This document shows positions 8,097-16,446 of a DNA stretch of 64,000 nt, in pieces; positions within the stretch are counted from its first letter, which is position 1; the number at the start of each line of letters is the position of its first letter. This DNA comes from Candidatus Zixiibacteriota bacterium (GTDB taxonomy: Bacteria > Zixibacteria > MSB-5A5 > GN15 > FEB-12), in NCBI GenBank assembly GCA_024278935.1, contig JAJRSF010000002.1:1-64000 (forward strand), written 5' to 3'. Below the pieces are notes generated by a model. The model was not told the origin of the DNA, did no database searches, and saw only the letters and a program-made list of their open reading frames with translations. A program made the position numbers and the translations under genes.

Positions 8097-10700
8097 CTAA
8101 TTTGAATCTTGAGATTTTGTTGTAAGAAGGAAATTTATATCTTCAATAAACGTTCCACCTTCAACAGGTTGAATTTCAAAATCTATAAACGGTGGGTTAC
8201 AGTCATAGCCATATTTTTCTAGTGCACCTTTATCAAGATAGGCTCGATAAGAACCCGGGATAAGCCCAAGGTAATAAAAATCACCTGAATTAAATGTAGG
8301 CAGTTCTAAAAGTGTTTCTTTTGAGAGATTCATTATATATACTTTAAAGCCACCAAGCCCGGAAGTAATCAGTCCCAGTTTTCGTTCTACCTTGCCGGAT
8401 AATTCACTTGCAGTAACGATAGGCACTTTTATAGATGTAACCACGTTCGGATTTATTTTAACTTTATAGTTTTCATGTGTTGGTTTCAGCATTGGATCGT
8501 CGAGTGAATACTGATCAATTTGCACTATGTATTCTTCATATGGACGAAGGTTGTTATAGAAATATTTTCTTTGTGTTGTACTGCCTGTTACATTCACTCT
8601 AGCACCTTTTATTTTGGCACGGAGACCTTCAAGGTACTCTTCTTCATTATCCATAACACCATTATAGTTGTCATCTAAAAATGGTTTTACAACTGCTGCA
8701 CCAAAGCCTATCGAGTTATTTCTATCAAAGTGGAATGCTTTGTTTTGAGAATCATATCGGATCGAACCTTTTTGCATTTGATTATACGAAGTAGAATTAG
8801 CATTTTTTGAAAAACGTGAGGTAAAGTCGGCAAACGCTTGTAAGAAATTGATCGTCAGCATAAAAGTATTTGATTTCGACTGATTGTTTCTCTCGTATGA
8901 AAAACCTAGTTGGCTTGTTCTGAATATTCTTTTGGCAAAAAACAGACCATATTTTTCAAGCATACTTGTTGTATGATTATAGTCAACTCTAAATTGAGGA
9001 CGGATAAATTTTAATAAGCTTGTTGAAAGCAGAATTTGACTTTGCATCTGACTTTCAGAATCATAGAAATTGTTATTAATTTTGTACTGTCCTATATAAG
9101 TAAAGTAAATAGGATTGGCCGAAACATTAGCACCATAGTTCATATTGATTGCTGAAGTTTCCAAATATTTATCATAGGAAACATTGTAACGAACACCAAC
9201 ATTTTGTCCAAAAACTTTTAAAGGAGATGAAATTGCAAAATGAACATTATACTGGGTAGCTAATGGATTCTTGATTGGATTCACAGCATACTTCGCAAAA
9301 TCTACATTGAGGTTTAGCACCGATGGCAGAGAATAATTCAACCGAGCCCGATTGAGATAGTTTGGTATAAGAGCTGCATTAAAAGTCATATTCCCAATAA
9401 TTTGGTAAGTCGCATCTAATCCCATTAATGGTTTAGAATTTTCGTCTGGGGAAAGCGGAATTTCTGAACTTATTCCAAGAGTTATTTTATCAGTAACACC
9501 ATAAATTGAATTTGTTTGAATAAATTTTTTGATCTCTCTATTTTCGAATCCATCACCGATAGCAATTGCATATTCGAATTCATTTTTTGGAATCAATGTA
9601 TACGGCACTCGTACAATATGTTCTTTAATCAAGTACTCACCGTTAGGTCCATACATGCGAAGTTCAATATTTGATGAGCCGTAAAACACATCGGTAGAAA
9701 ATTCATACATACCATCTGCTTTTGTCATAACATAGTCAGCAAGTTTATTGTCAATATAAAGTTCAACTTCCCAATCCGGTCCTACAAAATCAGAGATAAT
9801 AATCGACTGGAAAAATTTTCTTCGTACTTGTGGTCTATTAGTCACCATCAGGCCATCTAAGGATCTGCTTAGTGCACCACCTCCGGTAACATTTCCAATT
9901 TCAGCTTGTGTGATAAAAGTATTTTTATTGAAAACATAATGCCACTTGTAATCTAGTTGATCGGTATCAAACAGCTTGGAGTCTTCGTCGCCAAAAGAAC
10001 CACCACTCGTAATTAGTAAATCTCCGCCTAAAGCCATACTGCCGAATCTCAGATTATAATAATGTTTACTCTTTACTCCGATAGGGTTTGTTGAAAGAAG
10101 CCAGTCTACTGACCCTGCCTCTAAGTAAGTTTTTGTAGATTTTATATTGACAAAATCTTTGAGAGCGATTTCTTCTTTGTCCAGTTTCTCTCTGGCAATT
10201 TTTCTTTTAAGTTTTTTATAGACAGGGAAATTTTCATCGAGTCTCAGAAAAACTCTAAGCAAAGTGAAATCAAAATCTGCATTGAGATCAAATATCTGGT
10301 TTAAGGTTTCTAGCCTGACATAGAGATCATCATCACCAAAATAATAATTTGATGCAAGGTATGGTATCTCTTCCCCAAATACTTTTATATGATTTTTAGC
10401 AAGGTCAAAGTCGAAAGTTTTATCTTTGGTCAAATAAAAACCTGAAACTTTCCTTGTTAAGAAGTCAGCTTCAATATTTATATCGAGAAGTGTAAAAACT
10501 TTTATCAATGGCAGGTAGATAGACGTACCATCGTACATTACAACAATATCAGAGACAACTGCTTTTGGAACTTCAAACGAAATTACAATTTCTTCAAGTT
10601 CCATCTCAGGCGTCTGATAAGTTTGTGCATTAATCTTAGATGACAATAGTAAAATGAGTATTGTCATAATAAGAGCTGTTTGCAATGTCAAGTTATTCAT
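8097..10700 (-). CDS. Usher-like outer-membrane protein of a chaperone-usher-type locus
   Basis: The protein has 867 residues, about the size of fimbrial ushers. A signal peptide (about 1-25) precedes an N-terminal domain with the pattern YLPLIKVFTLLDI then a SGFYLTKDKTFDFDLA strand, resembling the start of alternative TcfC/CooC-like ushers. The middle is long and beta-rich, with alternating hydrophobic/aromatic strands consistent with a 24-strand barrel, and includes a plug-like E-set segment (WEVELYIDNKLADY). From about residue 690, DDNYNGVMDNEEEY opens SdrD/carboxypeptidase-regulatory-like Ig domains to the C-terminus. It lies 27 bases downstream of a PapD-like chaperone and four DUF4402 pilin-like genes, which is the main reason for the usher call. 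Similarity to classical PapC ushers is weak by eye; another OM translocon is possible. Confidence 0.65.
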   Translation of the reverse strand: MNNLTLQTALIMTILILLLSSKINAQTYQTPEMELEEIVISFEVPKAVVSDIVVMYDGTSIYLPLIKVFTLLDINIEADFLTRKVSGFYLTKDKTFDFDLAKNHIKVFGEEIPYLASNYYFGDDDLYVRLETLNQIFDLNADFDFTLLRVFLRLDENFPVYKKLKRKIAREKLDKEEIALKDFVNIKSTKTYLEAGSVDWLLSTNPIGVKSKHYYNLRFGSMALGGDLLITSGGSFGDEDSKLFDTDQLDYKWHYVFNKNTFITQAEIGNVTGGGALSRSLDGLMVTNRPQVRRKFFQSIIISDFVGPDWEVELYIDNKLADYVMTKADGMYEFSTDVFYGSSNIELRMYGPNGEYLIKEHIVRVPYTLIPKNEFEYAIAIGDGFENREIKKFIQTNSIYGVTDKITLGISSEIPLSPDENSKPLMGLDATYQIIGNMTFNAALIPNYLNRARLNYSLPSVLNLNVDFAKYAVNPIKNPLATQYNVHFAISSPLKVFGQNVGVRYNVSYDKYLETSAINMNYGANVSANPIYFTYIGQYKINNNFYDSESQMQSQILLSTSLLKFIRPQFRVDYNHTTSMLEKYGLFFAKRIFRTSQLGFSYERNNQSKSNTFMLTINFLQAFADFTSRFSKNANSTSYNQMQKGSIRYDSQNKAFHFDRNNSIGFGAAVVKPFLDDNYNGVMDNEEEYLEGLRAKIKGARVNVTGSTTQRKYFYNNLRPYEEYIVQIDQYSLDDPMLKPTHENYKVKINPNVVTSIKVPIVTASELSGKVERKLGLITSGLGGFKVYIMNLSKETLLELPTFNSGDFYYLGLIPGSYRAYLDKGALEKYGYDCNPPFIDFEIQPVEGGTFIEDINFLLTTKSQDSN

Positions 10701-10727
10701 TTTAATCTCTAACTTCTTATTCTAATC

Positions 10728-11606
10728 TTATTCGTTTAGACTTAATAATGTCGAAAGATCGTTACCAAAAATCATTTCATTGGTCGGAATATCATTTCTC
10801 CCTTTATTGGTAACAGAAACAGCAACCGAATAAGGTCGTTTAAAGTTGCCTGCTTTTATTGGCAAAGACACTTTACGTTTTAAATCCCGATAAACCGCAA
10901 GCTGAATATGGTTTTTACTAATCTCTTTGTTATCAGCATCCAGTAAACGGCATTCAAAGAGACCTACATACGAGACATTACCTTTGTTGCCAAAATCTAC
11001 TATAACATCAACAGACTCGTCTTTTACTATAAGTTCGGAACCTTTGATTTCAAGAGCTGCGATTAGCTCACCAGTACGATATTTAAGCATGATAGCAGTA
11101 CGCATAATCATATTTAACTTTGTTGTAATCTGCTCTTCATCGGTAGCAGTTGGAATCGATGTTATCCCCTCTTGAGACTCGACAACAACTCTTACCCAAT
11201 ACTCGCCATCTTCCAAACCTTTTGGAGGTCTTGCGATAAACCGTACAACCTGAGAACCATTTGGCGGAATAATTAGTTTTCTTGGAAAAGCTTTAATCCA
11301 TCCTAAAGAAGAGTTCGGATATGTGATTGCGGTATCTCTTAAGAAAATACTAACATTGCCTAAGCTATCTGATTCTGGAATTCCATAGCTGAAACTAATC
11401 GAAACTTCCTTTGGACTATTTGATGGGTTTTGTAAGTTCATACGACCGGTTTTTGATCTATCATTAAGAACAATCACCGATGGTGCGACTAGCACACCTG
11501 CTGTCACTTGCGAGACAGATGCCGCAAACATTAACAAAAACACAAAAAATCCCCATAAGGAATTATGTGACTTTTCACTTATGGGAATTCTATTTTTCTT
11601 TTTCAT
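10728..11606 (-). CDS. PapD-like periplasmic pilus chaperone
   Basis: This is a 292-residue exported protein. A cytoplasmic lead of about 17 residues precedes the hydrophobic signal segment (LWGFFVFLLMFAASVSQVTAG). The mature part looks like two immunoglobulin-like domains, as in fimbrial chaperones. PSVIVLNDRSKTGRMNLQNPS resembles the first strands with the exposed basic residue, and FPRKLIIPPNGSQVVRFIAR matches the F1-G1 region that donates a strand to pilin subunits. In known systems the chaperone folds subunits in the periplasm and passes them to the usher. It lies between the pilin-like genes and the usher-like gene on one strand. It is not a close relative of E. coli PapD/FimC. Confidence 0.75.
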   Translation of the reverse strand: MKKKNRIPISEKSHNSLWGFFVFLLMFAASVSQVTAGVLVAPSVIVLNDRSKTGRMNLQNPSNSPKEVSISFSYGIPESDSLGNVSIFLRDTAITYPNSSLGWIKAFPRKLIIPPNGSQVVRFIARPPKGLEDGEYWVRVVVESQEGITSIPTATDEEQITTKLNMIMRTAIMLKYRTGELIAALEIKGSELIVKDESVDVIVDFGNKGNVSYVGLFECRLLDADNKEISKNHIQLAVYRDLKRKVSLPIKAGNFKRPYSVAVSVTNKGRNDIPTNEMIFGNDLSTLLSLNE

Positions 11607-11687
11607 AATAACACTATCCTATGTTTATTTAAAAGTTCATCATTTCGCAATCCTATGCAAAATGATTTTAAAATCAAATTATTTTAT

Positions 11688-12236
11688 CTATGCACCATTA
11701 TACGCAACAGTTAAAATAATGTCTGCTGTATACGCACCAGCTGTTTGATCAACTGAAGGGTTCACTGAACCACCTAAGAACAAACCAGTTTGTCCAGCAC
11801 CACCAATAACAACACCAGTAGGTAAGTTATAAGGGTTTTGGTTTAGATAACCAGATGCTGCAGTTGGATCAACGTTTGCACTTGTATCAACACCACAATC
11901 AGTAGTACTGAAAGTAATAACCATACGGTCATCACCAGTTGCTGTTGACATATAGTCAGGTAATTGTAGATAGATAGAAATACCTGATGTTGCTTGACCA
12001 GTAATAGTGAAGACACCGGCAGCGGCATCTACTTCAGCAACTGAAGATGCAACGCCCTGGAATATTGTTCCAAAGACTAATGCTGCTGTTGCTGTTACTG
12101 TTAATGGAGTTTGAACTGTAGCTGTTGCAGAACCTGCGGCTACATCTTGAGCTTGAACTGCTGTCGGAGTGCCTACGGCAATCATCATGACAAACAGAGC
12201 CAAGATCAATAATACGTTTTTGTTTAGTTTACACAT
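11688..12236 (-). CDS. DUF4402 pilin-like secreted subunit (copy 1)
   Basis: A 182-residue protein has a signal peptide ending near AVQAQ. The mature protein starts with an alternating hydrophobic strand (AAGSATATVQTPLTVT), a plausible donor strand. A DUF4402 beta-sandwich follows (LVFGTIFQG, LPDYMSTATGDDRM, DCGVDTSA) and ends in ADIILTVAYNGA. In chaperone-usher pili, subunits complete each other's folds through such N-terminal strands; that role here is inference. An AAAGGAAG ribosome-binding site precedes the ATG. It is closely similar to the next gene upstream and looks like a tandem duplicate. The chaperone follows. Confidence 0.75.
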   Translation of the reverse strand: MCKLNKNVLLILALFVMMIAVGTPTAVQAQDVAAGSATATVQTPLTVTATAALVFGTIFQGVASSVAEVDAAAGVFTITGQATSGISIYLQLPDYMSTATGDDRMVITFSTTDCGVDTSANVDPTAASGYLNQNPYNLPTGVVIGGAGQTGLFLGGSVNPSVDQTAGAYTADIILTVAYNGA

Positions 12237-12295
12237 GCTGCTTCCTTTGTTTTTAAAAAATATTACAATGTTTAATTTTTCTTACTTCGTTAATC

Positions 12296-12853
12296 TTATG
12301 TCCCATTATATGCGACAGTTAAAATAATATCAGCAGTATACGCACCTGCTGTTTGGTCTACTGATGGTCGTACTTGACCACCTAAAAACAATGCCGTTTG
12401 AGTACTCGTACCACCAATAATAACACCTGATGGTAAACTGAATGGGTTTTGGTCTGTCCATCCGGTTGCTGCCACAGTAGGGTCAACATTGGATGTTGTA
12501 TCAATAGCACAATCCGTTGTACTAAATGAAATAACCATTCGATCATCTCCCGATGCTGTAGACATATATTCAGGTAATTGTAAGAACAATGATATACCTG
12601 CACCTGCTTGACCGGTCATTGTAAAGATTCCGGCGGCGGTATTTGTTTCAGCAACTGAGAGTGGTACTCCTTGGAAAATCGTACCAAAGGCAAGGGCTGC
12701 TGTTGCAGTCACTGTCAATGGTGTTTGTACTGTTGCGGTAGCTTGACCAACAGCGACATCTTGTGCTGCGACCGAACCAACAATGAGAAAACTCATCGAG
12801 AGCAAGAGAACTAAAATTTTCCAAACAAAAGGCATTTTTCGTTTTGAATCCAT
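12296..12853 (-). CDS. DUF4402 pilin-like secreted subunit (copy 2)
   Basis: A 185-residue protein with a basic N-terminus, a signal peptide ending VAAQ and a DUF4402 fold. It is collinear with copy 1 along its whole length: ATATVQTPLTVTATAAL, FGTIFQGV, ISLFLQLPEYMSTASGDDRM, DCAIDTTSNVDPT, then SVDQTAGAYTADIILTVAYNGT. One difference is an ATGWTDQNPF segment where copy 1 has SGYLNQNPY. An AGGAGA ribosome-binding site lies six bases before the ATG. Probably a structural or minor pilus subunit transcribed with copy 1, chaperone and usher; its relative abundance is unknown. Confidence 0.75.
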   Translation of the reverse strand: MDSKRKMPFVWKILVLLLSMSFLIVGSVAAQDVAVGQATATVQTPLTVTATAALAFGTIFQGVPLSVAETNTAAGIFTMTGQAGAGISLFLQLPEYMSTASGDDRMVISFSTTDCAIDTTSNVDPTVAATGWTDQNPFSLPSGVIIGGTSTQTALFLGGQVRPSVDQTAGAYTADIILTVAYNGT

Positions 12854-13084
12854 GCCTGTCTCCTATTTATAAAATCAAACTATTTCTTCTGTTTATACTT
12901 TTGCTTATTTACTAAATCGTCACACAGTGCAATTCCTTAACAGTAAATTTTAGAAAAATTGCATAAAACCAAAAGTTTTTTGAGAAAATATTATTTTTAT
13001 CCATTAGATAAGGGCAGAACCGACCACTTTACCCCTATTTTGTTGAATAACTACGACTTAAGTAAGTCCATTATTAATGGCATA

Positions 13085-13112
13085 AAAAAATCCGCCCGAA
13101 AGCGGATTTTTT
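13085..13112 (-). terminator. Intrinsic terminator after pilin copy 3
   Basis: A perfect 11-bp stem (AAAAAATCCGC at 13085-13095, GCGGATTTTTT at 13102-13112) lies 22 bases past the last codon of the interrupted pilin. It would separate pilin copies 3 and 4 from copies 2 and 1, chaperone and usher, or reduce read-through. Confidence 0.85.
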
Positions 13113-13134
13113 AAAGGAAGCAGCATTATAACAA

Positions 13135-13692
13135 CTAATTGCCATTATATGCCACAGTTACTATTATATTCCCCGAATATGCTCCTGCGGATTGGTCGAC
13201 TGAAGGTATTACCTTCCCACCTAAAAACACCATAGTATGTGGTGTTGCATCAGAACCAATCACTAAACCATTCGGAATATTATTTGGATCAACATCGGGT
13301 CAACCATCACCAAATGCCGATGGGTCAGCATTTGAGGTTGAATCGACGGATAAGTCAGAATTATTAAAAGCGATGTTCATTCGATCATCACCTGTAGCAG
13401 TTGAAATATATTGAGGAAGAGTCATATATGCTGAGATTCCGGAACCAGCTGAACCTGTAATAGCGAAAATTCCCGATGCGGCAGCATCACTGTTTGCAAC
13501 AGTTTTGGAAACTCCCTGAAAGACTGATCCAAATTGTAAATCCTGTGTGGACACAATTGCAAGAGCGGTTTGTACATTTGCAGTAGCTGATCCATTGGCT
13601 ACATCCTGTGCTGATACATTTGTAAAAGCAAAGCAACTTAAAACACAAACTATAGTAGATATGATTCTCTTATTATCTCTGATGTTTTTCAT
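13135..13692 (-). pseudogene. DUF4402 pilin-like subunit (copy 3), interrupted by an in-frame TGA
   Basis: The start with a GGAG ribosome-binding site is the ATG at 13692. A signal peptide ending VSAQ and the family patches (GSATANVQTALAIV, FGSVFQGV, LPQYISTATGDDRM) follow. The frame reaches a TGA at 13300-13302, then continues in the same frame with PDVDPNNIPNGLVIG and a normal family ending SVDQSAGAYSGNIIVTVAYNGN before a TAG. The TGA aligns with the Trp of ATGWTDQNPF in copy 2, so TGG-to-TGA is the simplest change. Other genes here end with TGA, so general reassignment is unlikely. It may be a recent pseudogene, a base-call error, or a read-through product (the next base is C, a leaky context). 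Confidence 0.75.
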
Positions 13693-13890
13693 GAAGTACT
13701 CCATGTTTCTATTTTTTAAAGCTATAGTTATCTTCTAATATAATAATCGCCCTCTTGCTAAAGAGGTATTAGAAAATTGCCATGAAAAACTGGATTGTTT
13801 AAAAAAGTTGTACTATTGTCAAGCATCTTATAGGATGGTTACAATAGTATTTGCAGAACTATGGGAGATTCCCCATAGAAATAACTGAAA

Positions 13891-14358
13891 TTAATTACCG
13901 GTATATGTTACCGTGATGACAATATTAGATGCATAACTTCCCTCTGACTGGGTAAGTCCCGGAACAAGGATCCCTCCAAGCCATACATATAAACCACTGG
14001 AGCCGATGCGATATGTTAGAGTATGCCACGGATCTAAATTGTTAAATTCAGGGTTCGACTGATCGGGAGTCGCCGAGGTATCTATGGCACAGTCGGTCTC
14101 CTGGAAGATAACTTGCATATTGGAAGAACCTATATTCATGTAAGTCGGTAAAGCAAATTCGATAGTCACTTCGTTGCCTGCAGTACCGGAGATAAAAAAT
14201 TCGGCAGCTAACCCGGCAGTAGTTTTTGAAATCGCTTTCGGAATCCCGGGATAGACAGTTCCAAAAGATAGATTATTATTCACCGTCACATTTTGGGCAG
14301 ACAGATGAGTGCTTGCGAGAAGCAGGCAGAAAAATAAAATAAGCAAATTTCTTTTCAT
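13891..14358 (-). CDS. DUF4402-like secreted subunit, divergent (copy 4)
   Basis: A 155-residue protein with a signal peptide ending LSAQ. It is shorter than the other three and lacks their long N-terminal strand, going almost directly into NNNLSFGTVYPGIPK. The shared frame is still visible: a LPTYMNIG strand, DCAIDTSA, a WLGGILVPGLTQSEGSYAS segment, and the ending NIVITVTYTGN. It is the most upstream gene of the locus on this strand. The missing donor-type strand would suit a tip or terminal subunit, or a different partner; that is inference. No ribosome-binding site is obvious, and a TTGACT/TATAGT pair with a short 15-base spacer lies just upstream. Confidence 0.65.
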   Translation of the reverse strand: MKRNLLILFFCLLLASTHLSAQNVTVNNNLSFGTVYPGIPKAISKTTAGLAAEFFISGTAGNEVTIEFALPTYMNIGSSNMQVIFQETDCAIDTSATPDQSNPEFNNLDPWHTLTYRIGSSGLYVWLGGILVPGLTQSEGSYASNIVITVTYTGN

Positions 14359-14462
14359 AGAGACAAACTATACTTTTCTAAATTTTAAGTCAATATTAAA
14401 GAAATTTCAAAAAACTATATTTTGTTCTTTTATAGTTCTCATTCTACTTATATATTTTAGGT

Positions 14463-15101
14463 ATGGAACAAGAAAATTTGGAAAATAAAGAGATCGAGTT
14501 AAAAATCGCTCTCGCCTCATTTGTCGATTATCTCAAACTTATTGGCTATATTGGCAATGCCGATGCCAAAATTTATCAAACCAATATTTTTTATGACTCA
14601 GCAGATAAGCAAGTTTCTAAGCTAGGCTATGCCTTTCGTCTTCGGATTGAACAAGATAGAGCTATTGTGACACTCAAATCTACAACTGCTCATGTCGGCG
14701 ATGCTGCCGTTCGGACTGAGATTGAAAAGTTTCTCTCTATTGAAATGGGCAAAGAACTCCAAGAAACATCTGATTTTCACTTAATTGATATGCCGGCGAT
14801 TCAGCTTTTACAATCTAAGAAGGTCAAAATCGGTGATCTCAAACCGCTCCTGCAGTTTGAAAATGAACGTTTTAAAAAGAAAATCGAGCTACATAGCAGA
14901 AACTACATATTTGAAATAGATAAAACGACATATTCCGACAGCACAATTATCTATGAATTAGAAATAGAACTTGCCACTACCGATGAAATTGAAAATGCAG
15001 TCAGCGATGTTCAGCAGCTCTTTAAAAGTTTAGATATTGAGTTTGAGTTGATGAAAAAATCGAAATTTGAACGAGCATTGGAAATAGCCCAACTTAAATA
15101 A
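14463..15101 (+). CDS. CYTH-domain protein (class IV adenylate cyclase/triphosphatase family)
   Basis: The CYTH signature ExExK appears at the N-terminus as EIELKIA. Further tunnel residues typical of the fold are seen in FRLRIE, TLKST and YELEIELAT, and the total of 212 residues suits a single CYTH domain. Members act on triphosphorylated substrates (inorganic triphosphate, thiamine triphosphate, or ATP to cAMP). The motif TNIFYDSADKQVSKLGYAFRLR is characteristic. No CHAD domain follows. The gene is transcribed away from the pilus locus and its function among these options cannot be set from sequence. Confidence 0.8.
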   Translation: MEQENLENKEIELKIALASFVDYLKLIGYIGNADAKIYQTNIFYDSADKQVSKLGYAFRLRIEQDRAIVTLKSTTAHVGDAAVRTEIEKFLSIEMGKELQETSDFHLIDMPAIQLLQSKKVKIGDLKPLLQFENERFKKKIELHSRNYIFEIDKTTYSDSTIIYELEIELATTDEIENAVSDVQQLFKSLDIEFELMKKSKFERALEIAQLK

Positions 15102-15103
15102 AT

Positions 15104-15604
15104 CTATTGATTCTTCTCTTTATATAATTGTAATAAGACTAAAAATGAATCGGATGGGTAATAATTTGCCTGAATCCGTCCAAAATATTTGTTTTCAGCA
15201 TCCAAAATCAACATCGATGGCACCCCGACAAGATTATATGTCTTAAAAAACTGATTCCCGGTAATCATCCTATCTTGAAATTGTATGAGCGAATCATTGG
15301 CTGTTGATATTCGCACTACATTATAGGCTGAGTTTAAGGCTATAATGACGGTAGAGTCCAAAAATGTGTTCTGCTCCATCAAAACACCATCAGAACAGGC
15401 ATCATCGGTGAAATAGAGTATAGAAAGCGACTTTTTCTCCGCATCACTATTATATAGTAGCGACGAACTGACCCAGTCAATCTGGCTCTGATTGAGTAAA
15501 TTTGCCTTATCTCCAAGAGCTGTATCAGGTTCTGACGGCTTGGAACAGCCCAGAATGAGTAAGCTCAAAACAAGGAAAAACGTTGGTATTAGAGGCTTTT
15601 TCAT
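15104..15604 (-). CDS. Lipoprotein with a degenerate thioredoxin-like fold
   Basis: The preferred start is MKKPLIPTFF, placing a signal peptide with lipobox LILGC near residue 20. The body (LSILYFTDDACSD, a helix with NTFLDSTVIIALNSAYNVVRIS, then FKTYNLVGVPSMLILD) follows the thioredoxin pattern, including the cis-Pro region GVPSMLIL. The usual CxxC is reduced to a single Cys, so classic disulfide exchange is unlikely. It ends three bases from the stop of the convergent CYTH gene. It is predicted to be anchored in a periplasm-facing membrane. Role unknown. Confidence 0.55.
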   Translation of the reverse strand: MKKPLIPTFFLVLSLLILGCSKPSEPDTALGDKANLLNQSQIDWVSSSLLYNSDAEKKSLSILYFTDDACSDGVLMEQNTFLDSTVIIALNSAYNVVRISTANDSLIQFQDRMITGNQFFKTYNLVGVPSMLILDAENKYFGRIQANYYPSDSFLVLLQLYKEKNQ

Positions 15605-15747
15605 ATAATTAGTATACATATTAATCTGTCGGAAGTACAAGCTTTAAATCTTAATTAAATTTTCTCTCATTTTTGAAAATTTTTCCCTTGAAATTAATAG
15701 TCTGATTTATATATTATATGACAACTTTTTTAAGGAGAGATGTACGT

Positions 15748-16059
15748 ATGAGCAACAATGGCTTATTATGTTGGAACTGCGGGAAACCAACGGGGATTAC
15801 CGGTCGGGTGATGCGAACTGACAGTTGTGTTGATTGTTTGGCAGATTTAAGATGCTGTCGTGGATGCCGTCATTTTGACCCTACTCGCAACAAACAGTGC
15901 CGAGAACGAATCGAAAGTGCAGTTGTCAATAAAGATAAAAATAATATGTGTGATTTTTATCAAAAACGTGATGCCGACAAAATTGCCGGCGGAGTTTCAC
16001 ATCAGGTTGATTCTAAAGTAAACAAAAAGAAAAGTTTCGACGATCTTTTTAAAGACTGA
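15748..16059 (+). CDS. Small zinc-ribbon protein
   Basis: The start MSNNGLLC is chosen because AAGGAGAG lies eight bases before it; a longer in-frame start 30 bases upstream has none. The 103-residue protein has Cys pairs CWNC, CVDC and CCRGC plus two later Cys (KQCRE, MCDFY), enough for two zinc-binding sites. The C-terminus is basic and hydrophilic (KVNKKKSFDDLFKD). Such proteins are found as uncharacterised cytosolic proteins. No function is proposed. Confidence 0.65.
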   Translation: MSNNGLLCWNCGKPTGITGRVMRTDSCVDCLADLRCCRGCRHFDPTRNKQCRERIESAVVNKDKNNMCDFYQKRDADKIAGGVSHQVDSKVNKKKSFDDLFKD

Positions 16060-16255
16060 AGCCGATTACGGTTTTTTTAGATTCACGTAACATTCTTTTA
16101 ATTAAAGTTTACTATAATCCCCGTCTAACTTTATTGCATATAAATATACTGTTTCTGAGAACTTTTTGCTTGCGTATTCAGTTATATATCATATACTACG
16201 TGGAGCAATTTAGTATACGATTATAATTAGAATTTACCTTACATATTTACCTCCC
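16060..16255. other. AT-rich intergenic stretch, no gene recognised
   Basis: No supported coding frame. A weak hairpin with a T run (GCCG-ATTA-CGG, 16061-16078) just after the zinc-ribbon gene could end that transcript. A promoter-like pair, TTGCTT at 16166 and TCATAT at 16189, points toward the strong terminator that follows, so a short RNA is possible. Confidence 0.4.
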
Positions 16256-16290
16256 AAAAAAGGACAGGCTTTAAAACCTGTCCTTTTTTT
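16256..16290. terminator. Strong bidirectional terminator
   Basis: AAAAAAGGACAGG (16256-16268) pairs perfectly with CCTGTCCTTTTTT (16277-16289), with runs suited to both strands. It may serve the minus-strand DUF6599 gene, the zinc-ribbon gene, or a small RNA. Confidence 0.85.
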
Positions 16291-16360
16291 ATTGCATCTA
16301 TATTTTTATTAATTATCAAAAATCTCTTAATTATTTAATTGCGAGTCATATTAGCATTAA

Positions 16361-16434
16361 CCCTGACCCTTCGACAAGCTCAGGGTGACTTCAAAGATAA
16401 TTACTTACAATCTGTCATGCTGAGCTTGTCGAAG
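16361..16434. repeat. REP/MITE-like palindromic repeat
   Basis: CTTCGACAAGCTCAG (16369-16383) is exactly inverted as CTGAGCTTGTCGAAG (16420-16434). The left arm also has its own CCCTGA/TCAGGG hairpin. Elements with a core of this kind are recalled as high-copy intergenic repeats in many environmental bacterial genomes. Confidence 0.7.
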
Positions 16435-16446
16435 TATGTTACGAGC

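Noticed and set aside
13300-13302. TGA as a sense codon for Trp in this genome
   Set aside because: TGA ends several ordinary genes here, including the zinc-ribbon, prenyltransferase and AriA-like genes, where family ends agree with the stop.
16060-16446. A tRNA gene in the gap
   Set aside because: No T-arm consensus or cloverleaf pairing was found by eye.
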